From the NCBI GenBank assembly GCA_035507915.1, contig DATJNS010000346.1, positions 1 through 11,026 of the forward strand: a stretch of 11,026 nucleotides of DNA, read 5' to 3'. Each line of letters opens with the position of its first letter. The stretch's first letter is position 1. The notes beneath the pieces are model-generated. The model was not told the origin of the DNA. It saw nothing but the letters and a program-made list of their open reading frames with translations, and ran no database searches. Of the stretch, positions 6,615 through 11,026 are shown in pieces. Origin of the DNA: JACQAI01 sp035507915 (GTDB taxonomy: Bacteria; Pseudomonadota; Alphaproteobacteria; Elsterales; Elsteraceae). Both the position numbers and the translations under genes were made by a program.

Positions 6615-7901
6615 CTACCACGGTCCATAAAGCCGAACCACACCACGCCAGAATGCATCGCGGTCGGCGAACAAGCTGGTCTTGTCGGCTTCTGCCGTCG
6701 CATTGGCACCGGTCTGCACCATGACGAGCCTGAGACCCGGGTCGACGTAGATCGACTGGCCATACACGCCGAGCATCGCAAAGCGGCGATGCTCGCCGGG
6801 GAATATCCAGAACTGGTAGCCGTAGCCGAGATAGCGCGTCGCCGTTCTCGGACGAAACGCTTCCGGTACGAGCGTTGCATCGGTCGCCTCCAGCAGAAAC
6901 TCGCGCGGGATGATCGGCGTCCGATCCGGATCGTCCGGTCGTACGCCGTCGTTCGCCAGCACCACGCCGAGCCGGGCATAGTCGCGCAACGTGGCATTGA
7001 AGTTCCCGAGAGCCACCTCCAAGCCGGTACGATCCGCGTACCACGCCGCGGTGTTTTCGGCACCGATGGCCTGCCAAAGTCGCGGCGTCAAATACGCGCT
7101 CAGGCTCATGCCGGTCGCGCCGCGAACGACCGCCGCCAAGACGACCGAGTGGGGACTAGCATAGTAAAATCGCGTGCCCTGCTCGGTTTCGCGGACGGTG
7201 ATCGTGCGCACCGCCGCCTCGATGCCATCAGCGGCAAGTGCCTTGCTGAAGCGACCCGTGTCGCCCAACCCGTCGTAGGTCTGAACATATTTGATACCGG
7301 ACGCCATACGGAGCAGGTTGCGCAGAGTCGTCTGTCCAAGAACTGTGCCTCGAAGCAGAGGTGCATAGCGCTCTGCCGGATCATCCAACGATTGAATGAA
7401 ACCCTCATGTTGTGCGATCCCGACGGCGAGCGCGGCGATCGACTTGGCCATCGAATTTGACGTGAAGCGATCGGCGGGGGTGCGGTCATATTGATAGCGC
7501 TCCAGCTGGACCACGCCGTCCTTGACGACTATGAGGCCCATGACGCGCTGTCGGGCCAGATAATCATCCAGTGTCAGGTCGCGCGCGTCCTTCGCATTCC
7601 AGCGAACCTCGAGCTCCCGCGCGGCCCTTGGTAGCAGCATCGGTTTCGACGATGCCGGCAGCAGATTGGGCTTGCCGTGAAACAGGCCCGCGATTTCCGC
7701 CTGATGCGTAAACGAGCCAACCCGCACCGACTCATCGAAATACCAGGAGGCGGCGGTTCCGACCGGATAGCCGTGCTGCTTGCCAAGCTTATCCTCATCG
7801 GGCGCGGCATAAGCCAACGGCGCGACCAAGACTGATAGAAGGAGGAAGGGCACGGATTGCTTCAAGATTGCTTCATGACTCCTGGGGCCGATAGTCGGCA
7901 T
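6615..7901 (-). CDS. NylB-like serine hydrolase (6-aminohexanoate-dimer-hydrolase type), exported
   Basis: A 428-residue beta-lactamase-fold hydrolase. Counted from ATG 7901, the SxxK motif is Ser150-Met-Ala-Lys153 in SNSMAKSIAALAVGIA, which is how NylB and relatives read. The second motif is Tyr247-Ala-Ser in FYYASPHS, and the C-terminal GVYGQSIYVDPG block (378-389) is also characteristic of that branch. NylB-like enzymes cleave amides or esters; the natural substrate here is unknown. A signal peptide is visible as KQSVPFLLLSVLVAPLAYA, ending before APDED. The start is unclear. ATG 7901 has AGGAG only 2 bases upstream and adds 13 residues before the signal peptide. A TTG at 7865 would give a textbook signal peptide. 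An ATG at 7876 is out of frame because of an 11-bp duplication. It differs in subfamily from the hydrolase downstream. Confidence 0.88.
   Translation of the reverse strand: MPTIGPRSHEAILKQSVPFLLLSVLVAPLAYAAPDEDKLGKQHGYPVGTAASWYFDESVRVGSFTHQAEIAGLFHGKPNLLPASSKPMLLPRAARELEVRWNAKDARDLTLDDYLARQRVMGLIVVKDGVVQLERYQYDRTPADRFTSNSMAKSIAALAVGIAQHEGFIQSLDDPAERYAPLLRGTVLGQTTLRNLLRMASGIKYVQTYDGLGDTGRFSKALAADGIEAAVRTITVRETEQGTRFYYASPHSVVLAAVVRGATGMSLSAYLTPRLWQAIGAENTAAWYADRTGLEVALGNFNATLRDYARLGVVLANDGVRPDDPDRTPIIPREFLLEATDATLVPEAFRPRTATRYLGYGYQFWIFPGEHRRFAMLGVYGQSIYVDPGLRLVMVQTGANATAEADKTSLFADRDAFWRGVVRLYGPW
7855..7875. repeat. 11-bp tandem duplication at the start of the NylB-like gene
   Basis: GATTGCTTCA occurs at 7855-7864 and again at 7866-7875, one base apart, giving a period of 11. 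On the coding strand this puts ATGAAGCAATC directly before TTGAAGCAATC. The ATG now opens a frame that stops after four codons, while the second copy leads into the signal peptide. Confidence 0.85.
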
Positions 7902-7922
7902 CGCTCCTGCGAACGCCCGCGA

Positions 7923-7951
7923 ATATATTGCCGCAACGTTAGCTGTGACTC
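7923..7951 (-). promoter_or_regulatory. Possible promoter of the NylB-like gene
   Basis: The minus strand has TATATT (7928-7923) as a -10 box. GAGTCA (7951-7946), matching TTGACA at three of six positions, lies 17 bases before it. Transcription would begin about 15 bases before the ATG at 7901. The -35 abuts the end of the istB remnant. Weak by consensus. Confidence 0.25.
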
Positions 7952-8161
7952 GACGATTTTATCGAAGACCGCTGCGGCCGCGGCGCAACCATCATCGCCA
8001 GCCAGATCCCAGTCGACCGCTGGCACGACCTGATCGGCGACCCCACCATCGCCGACGCCGTCCTCGACCGCATCATCCACGCCGCCCACCGCATCAAGCT
8101 GCGCGGCGACTCGCTGCGCAGGAAAGCCGCCGCTACCCTCGATCAAATCCCAGCGCAATGA
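7952..8161 (+). pseudogene. istB: 3' remnant of IS21-family istB (transposition ATPase)
   Basis: The frame ending in TGA at 8159-8161 reads the last 69 residues of IstB, the AAA+ helper ATPase of IS21 elements. IEDRCGRGATIIASQIPV, then DRWHDLIGDPTIADAVLDR, then IIHAAHRIKLRGDSLRR match the conserved end of the family (usually TSQLPVDRWHDLIGDPTLADAILDRLVH). Full IstB is about 250 residues. Everything before the sensor-1 region is missing, including Walker A and B, and no istA is present, so the element is dead. Upstream of 7952 the similarity ends abruptly next to the promoter region of the NylB-like gene. No clear IS terminal repeat follows within the next 90 bp. Confidence 0.88.
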
Positions 8162-8254
8162 TCCACGCACGCCGCTGCGCCAGACTCGTGGTGGTCGCTC
8201 CGCGGCGCGCCCGGATCAACACCGCATAGGTTACCCTGTCTTTGTGTGTGGCCT

Positions 8255-9055
8255 TTAGGGCTGAGCCAAGAGACATCGGAAGCTAGCGCCGATGTGATAA
8301 GTGCCATCGGGCTGCCGGTATGGCGCCAGTGCTTCGCGGTGAGCTTGACTGACGGCTTGCTCGCTTGAATTGCCCATTGCACGCGCTGCTACCCCTGAGG
8401 AGTTGAGTGCTCGCACTCCGGTGTCGAGATCCGGGTAGCGGAACGGACTGTCTACATCGAAGACATCGATCGGCTGGAGACCCGCATCCTTGACGAACTT
8501 GCGGAGGGCCGTCTCATCTGAGAGCGCGAAGGGGCCTGGTGCTCCAGGCGGAGGTGCCGGCATCAGAGGTCGCAGCGCCGCGACTAATGACGCAGCCGGC
8601 ATGCCGTCCGGTGGCGCCCAGGTCATCACCACAATCCGCGCATCAGGCTTTGCTACCCGTCGCGCTTCGGCAAGTGCCACGATCGGATTGCCCGCATATT
8701 GGAACGAGTTGAAGCCCGTTACTACATCGAAACTTGCGTCCGCGAAGGGTAGGCTCTCAATGTCGCCCAGCCGGAAGTCACCGTACGGCGTGCGCTCGCG
8801 CGCGATCGTGAGCAACGCTTCCGCCGCATCGATACCCGAAACCAGCGCGCCCTGCTGCGCGGCGAGCTGGACCGCCATGCCCGCGCCGCACCCGACGTCG
8901 AGATAGCGTGTCCTTGCACTGACCCCAGTGCGCGCGAGGACCGCCTCGTACACCGGCCGCGCGGTCCCTTCCTGCAGATCCGCCCAGTCACGCGCGCGAG
9001 AACCCCAGAGACGGCCATTGATCGCTGAGGTTTGGGGCTTGGGCTCGCTCGGCAT
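8255..9055 (-). CDS. Class I SAM-dependent methyltransferase
   Basis: A 266-residue methyltransferase of the Methyltransf_11 type, with the Rossmann core in the first half. Motif I is LDVGCGAGMA (52-61), which binds S-adenosylmethionine. The acidic end of strand 2 is Asp76 in GIDAAEALL. Motif II is GDIESLPF (97-104), and strand 4 is FDVVTGFNSFQY (109-120). The C-terminal half would form the substrate cap and is not diagnostic, so the acceptor is unknown; small-molecule methylation is the usual role. ATG 9055 is supported by AAGAGG 6 bases upstream. The gene stands alone: about 350 bp separates it from the minus-strand hydrolase downstream, filled by the istB remnant. Upstream, 9056-9213 holds no gene that I can see. 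It lies between two pieces of IS21-like sequence, so it may have been carried in. Confidence 0.93.
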   Translation of the reverse strand: MPSEPKPQTSAINGRLWGSRARDWADLQEGTARPVYEAVLARTGVSARTRYLDVGCGAGMAVQLAAQQGALVSGIDAAEALLTIARERTPYGDFRLGDIESLPFADASFDVVTGFNSFQYAGNPIVALAEARRVAKPDARIVVMTWAPPDGMPAASLVAALRPLMPAPPPGAPGPFALSDETALRKFVKDAGLQPIDVFDVDSPFRYPDLDTGVRALNSSGVAARAMGNSSEQAVSQAHREALAPYRQPDGTYHIGASFRCLLAQP

Positions 9056-9213
9056 CGGGCACCTCTTCTGTCGCTTCGCGCCACTTGGAGGATGCCATTC
9101 TGACAGCCTTTGTCGTCTTCAATCCATCGCGGGTCGAGAGGACGCTAATCCTGCCAGTTCACTTCATATGAAATCGCGTCCGACCTGACGGGCACGCCCC
9201 TTCGATGAAATTG

Positions 9214-9247
9214 AACAATAAAGTCGGGTGCAAACAATAAAGTCGGG
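9214..9247. repeat. Two direct repeats, likely an IS21-type element end
   Basis: AACAATAAAGTCGGG occurs at 9214-9228 and again at 9233-9247, a 19-bp period. IS21-family ends carry two or three short direct repeats of about 20 bp where the transposase binds. The terminus itself is probably just right of the second copy, near 9250-9258, putting the element's interior to the left. No transposase gene lies next to it. The repeat is exact; the IS assignment is inference. Confidence 0.6.
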
Positions 9248-9312
9248 GGCGACCCCACAGCTCCCACGCACGGTCATGCAACATGCATCGAACGCGGCGT
9301 CCGTTGACGGAG

Positions 9313-9462
9313 CGGATAGGCTGTCGCTCGCCCGTGCCCGGCCTCTACATGTGTGGCAGAGGCGCGCATCCGGGCGGCGGCGTGACGGGCGCGCCCGGGC
9401 ACAACGCGGTGCGCGAGATCCTGCGCGGCATCCGGCGCCGGCGCTGCTTCGGCCGGCACTAG
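9313..9462 (+). pseudogene. 3' remnant of an FAD-dependent oxidoreductase (phytoene-desaturase/PYROXD2-like)
   Basis: The frame reads SPVPGLYMCGRGAHPGGGV, then TGAPGHNAVREIL before TAG at 9460-9462. This is the well-known C-terminal signature of NAD(P)/FAD oxidoreductases of the COG1233 group, in which the HPGGGV..APGHNA block closes over the FAD. The whole enzyme is normally around 500 residues with an N-terminal GxGxxG dinucleotide fold; only about 45 residues survive. One position, R in CGRG, is usually A. Left of about 9316 the similarity stops, some 60 bp after the IS-end-like repeats, which suggests loss of the front by insertion and deletion. Its stop overlaps the stop of the convergent small gene. 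Confidence 0.75.
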
Positions 9463-9713
9463 CGTCTTGTGCCGCGTCCGTCGGGTGAGCGGGTCGGCGC
9501 GGACGCGCCGGTTGCGCGCGCGCGACGCGCCTCCTCGATGGCGTGCCGCGTCGCGATCCGGGTGCCGAGATCGTCCTCCACCCAGACGTCGACCGGGTGC
9601 CAGTCCAATGCCGTACAAGCAAACTCGATGGCCTCGGCAGGACGGACAAACCGCTGGGGGCTCTTGATCGCGACGGACTCGCCCGCCGGGATCCATTTCA
9701 CCGTGTAGGACAT
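9459..9713 (-). CDS. Small hypothetical protein, 84 aa
   Basis: An 84-residue protein with no domain I can name. It starts MSYTVKWIPAGESVAI and contains PAEAIEFACTAL, then WHPVDVWVEDDLGTRIA, a beta-alpha-beta pattern ending in a basic, Arg-rich disordered tail. This layout is familiar from short cytoplasmic alphaproteobacterial hypotheticals, but I assign no function. It has no signal peptide. ATG 9713 lacks a clear Shine-Dalgarno. An in-frame GTG at 9767 would add 18 Arg-rich residues that look untranslated. It is divergent from the diguanylate cyclase gene, with about 140 bp between them, and convergent with the FAD oxidoreductase stub through CTAG. Confidence 0.7.
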   Translation of the reverse strand: MSYTVKWIPAGESVAIKSPQRFVRPAEAIEFACTALDWHPVDVWVEDDLGTRIATRHAIEEARRARATGASAPTRSPDGRGTRR

Positions 9714-9802
9714 GCGCCACGGGCCGGTTGGATGGCGGCCGTGCCGCCGTATTCGCGATGCTAACACTGCCTTAAGGGGCGGGGCCTACGCGTGAGGCAA
9801 CA

Positions 9803-9821
9803 TGTCGCGTCGATAGCGACA
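9803..9821 (+). promoter_or_regulatory. Hairpin in the leader of the GGDEF gene
   Basis: TGTCGC (9803-9808) and GCGACA (9816-9821) form a perfect 6-bp stem with a 7-base loop, followed at once by AATTTTGTT. The stem overlaps a second small palindrome, ACAAATTTTGT. It ends 33 bases before the chosen start. It could be a weak attenuator, an operator or chance. Confidence 0.3.
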
Positions 9822-9854
9822 AATTTTGTTGCTCGGCAGCGGAGGATGGCCTAC

Positions 9855-10742
9855 ATGTCGCCGATGGCGGGAGGTATTTTGCTACCTGTCCGCGAGCTGA
9901 CATGGCTCGCTGCAGCTCTGGTTTTCTGCGGCGTGGTGCTGTGGCTCGACGTCGCCACCAGCGCCGACTTCAACGAGTGCTTCCTGCTGCCGATCGCCGT
10001 CGCCGCGGCCTATCCGATCCGGCGCGACTGGGCGACATGGCTGATCGTCGCCGTGGCGACCGCGACCGTCGTGCTGGGCGCCGTGCTGGAGCCTGCGGGC
10101 GAATCGGTGAGCTCGATGCTGGTCAATCGCGGCGTCACGGTCGTCGTCATCCTCGTCATCGGGCTGCTGATGTCACGGGTCACGAGCTCGGAGCGCCAAC
10201 TCTTCCGCATCGCGACCACCGATCCGCTGACCGGCATCCTGAACCGGCGGCATTTCCTGGAGCAACTCGGGCGCGAGCGGCTGCGCGCCATGCGTTACGG
10301 CACCACCGTCTCGCTCCTGATCCTCGACATCGACCATTTCAAACGCATCAACGACACCTACGGCCATCCGGTCGGCGACGAGGCCATCAAGGCGCTGGCG
10401 GGCGCGGCCGGGAAATGCCTGCGGCCGACCGACCTGATCGCGCGCTTCGGCGGCGAGGAGTTCGTCGTCATGCTGCCGCACACCGACGAGCCCGGCGCCG
10501 TGATGGCCGCCGAGCGCATCCGTGAGGCGGTCGGCAAGATCGTGGTGCCCGCCGGCACCCAGGACGTCCGCTTCACGGTCAGCATCGGGGCGGCGACCCA
10601 CGCGCGCGGCGTGACCGTCGATCAGCTCCTCGAGTGCGTCGACAAGGCGCTCTACGCGGCCAAGAACGGTGGCCGCAACCAGGTCTGCGTCGGCCGCCTG
10701 AACGGCTCGGGCGAGGGTGCCGTGAGCTTGGCGCCGGCCTAG
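9855..10742 (+). CDS. Membrane diguanylate cyclase (GGDEF domain)
   Basis: A 295-residue enzyme predicted to make the second messenger c-di-GMP from two GTP. Four hydrophobic segments (about residues 15-31, 41-56, 60-79 and 90-109) form an N-terminal membrane sensor of no named type. A short helix then leads to the GGDEF domain (about 115-280). DPLTGILNRR opens the domain at 123, LDIDHFKRINDTYGH carries the metal- and GTP-binding residues, and the active loop is Gly199-Gly-Glu-Glu-Phe203. Arg190-Pro-Thr-Asp193 lies five residues before it: the RxxD inhibitory site, so product feedback is expected. All key residues are intact. ATG 9855 has GGAGG 9 bases upstream; ATG 9846 directly abuts that site and GTG 9792 has none, so I prefer 9855. 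An RND adaptor gene begins 44 bp downstream, possibly in the same transcript. Confidence 0.94.
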   Translation: MSPMAGGILLPVRELTWLAAALVFCGVVLWLDVATSADFNECFLLPIAVAAAYPIRRDWATWLIVAVATATVVLGAVLEPAGESVSSMLVNRGVTVVVILVIGLLMSRVTSSERQLFRIATTDPLTGILNRRHFLEQLGRERLRAMRYGTTVSLLILDIDHFKRINDTYGHPVGDEAIKALAGAAGKCLRPTDLIARFGGEEFVVMLPHTDEPGAVMAAERIREAVGKIVVPAGTQDVRFTVSIGAATHARGVTVDQLLECVDKALYAAKNGGRNQVCVGRLNGSGEGAVSLAPA

Positions 10743-10786
10743 CGGAGGGCTGCGGGCGACCCGCGGGGGCGTCGCAAGGGGGACGG

Positions 10787-11026
10787 GTGGACGACAGCGT
10801 ACGACCGACGGGCCTGGAGATCGCCAGGCCGAGCCGTCGCCGCGGCGCCGTGGGCGCGCTGCTCGGCGTGCTCGTGCTCGTCGGCGCCGCGGCGTTCGCC
10901 TGGCACGCGCTCTCGGATCGTCGCGTCGCCGAGCCGGCCGTCAAACCGGCCGAGCGCGCCGCCGACGACGCCGGAGTCCTGACGATGACCGCCGTCGGCC
11001 AGCAGAACATAGGGCTCGCGGTCGTG
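10787..11026 (+). CDS. RND efflux periplasmic adaptor (membrane fusion protein), 3' end cut by window
   Basis: Eighty codons are visible from GTG 10787, which has an AAGGGGG run 4 bases upstream. The layout is a short basic cytoplasmic start (PSRRRGAV), one hydrophobic anchor (GALLGVLVLVGAAAFAW), an Ala/Pro-rich spacer, then LTMTAVGQQNIGLAVV. That last stretch resembles the first beta-strand of HlyD/CusB-type adaptors (pattern v.it.eqq.niGi.v). Such proteins link an inner-membrane RND pump to an outer-membrane channel. The substrate, metal or drug, cannot be judged from this part. The gene follows the diguanylate cyclase by 44 bp in the same direction. With only the N-terminus visible the family is probable, not certain. 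Confidence 0.65.
   Translation, partial: MDDSVRPTGLEIARPSRRRGAVGALLGVLVLVGAAAFAWHALSDRRVAEPAVKPAERAADDAGVLTMTAVGQQNIGLAVV

Noticed and set aside
7945..8229. A 94-codon plus-strand frame overlapping the istB remnant
   Set aside because: It is an Arg/Pro/His-rich shadow; the neighbouring frame gives a clear IstB C-terminus.
9164..9720. Long minus-strand frames across the IS-end repeats and the FAD oxidoreductase stub
   Set aside because: They are Arg/Ala-rich and antisense to the recognisable HPGGGV..APGHNA sequence, and they conflict with the 84-aa gene's better frame.

Overview
The window is GC-rich and has a strong G/C preference at third codon positions. Its families (LysR regulator, secreted TPR-CHAT protein, Tat-exported serine hydrolase, IS21-type remnants, RND adaptor) suggest a soil or rhizosphere alphaproteobacterium, perhaps of the Hyphomicrobiales. 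That placement is inferred from style; no marker gene here fixes it.

Layout. (1) Positions 1-888 hold the 3' nine-tenths of a LysR regulator. (2) Positions 889-1718 are a scrap zone with no intact gene. It holds an open frame without a start, a doubtful 41-codon ORF with paired inverted repeats, a C-terminal tail of unknown family on the minus strand, and the 3' end of a ThiE-like gene. (3) Positions 1715-7901 form a minus-strand block. In transcription order it has a NylB-like serine hydrolase, a small relic of a second TPR-CHAT gene, a class-C beta-lactamase-fold hydrolase with a Tat signal, a small secreted protein, and a large TPR-CHAT protein with a signal peptide. All four intact products look exported, so the block may act outside the cytoplasm. 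(4) Positions 7952-9462 hold a SAM methyltransferase (minus) between mobile-element debris: the 3' end of istB on one side, and a pair of direct repeats like IS21 ends on the other. The repeats abut the 3' stub of an FAD oxidoreductase gene. (5) Positions 9459-9713 encode a small conserved-looking hypothetical protein (minus). (6) From 9855 the plus strand carries a membrane diguanylate cyclase with an inhibitory I-site, followed after 44 bp by the start of an RND efflux periplasmic adaptor that runs off the window.

The clearest theme is erosion next to intact genes: at least four truncated genes (ThiE-like, CHAT relic, istB, FAD oxidoreductase). Two of them end head-to-head with an intact gene through a shared CTAG. 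The most interesting parts are the exported TPR-CHAT protein with eight linkers spaced at exactly 42 residues, its nearby relic paralogue, and an 11-bp duplication that appears to have displaced the start of the NylB-like hydrolase. I saw no tRNA, rRNA, CRISPR array, phage genes or confident intrinsic terminator.
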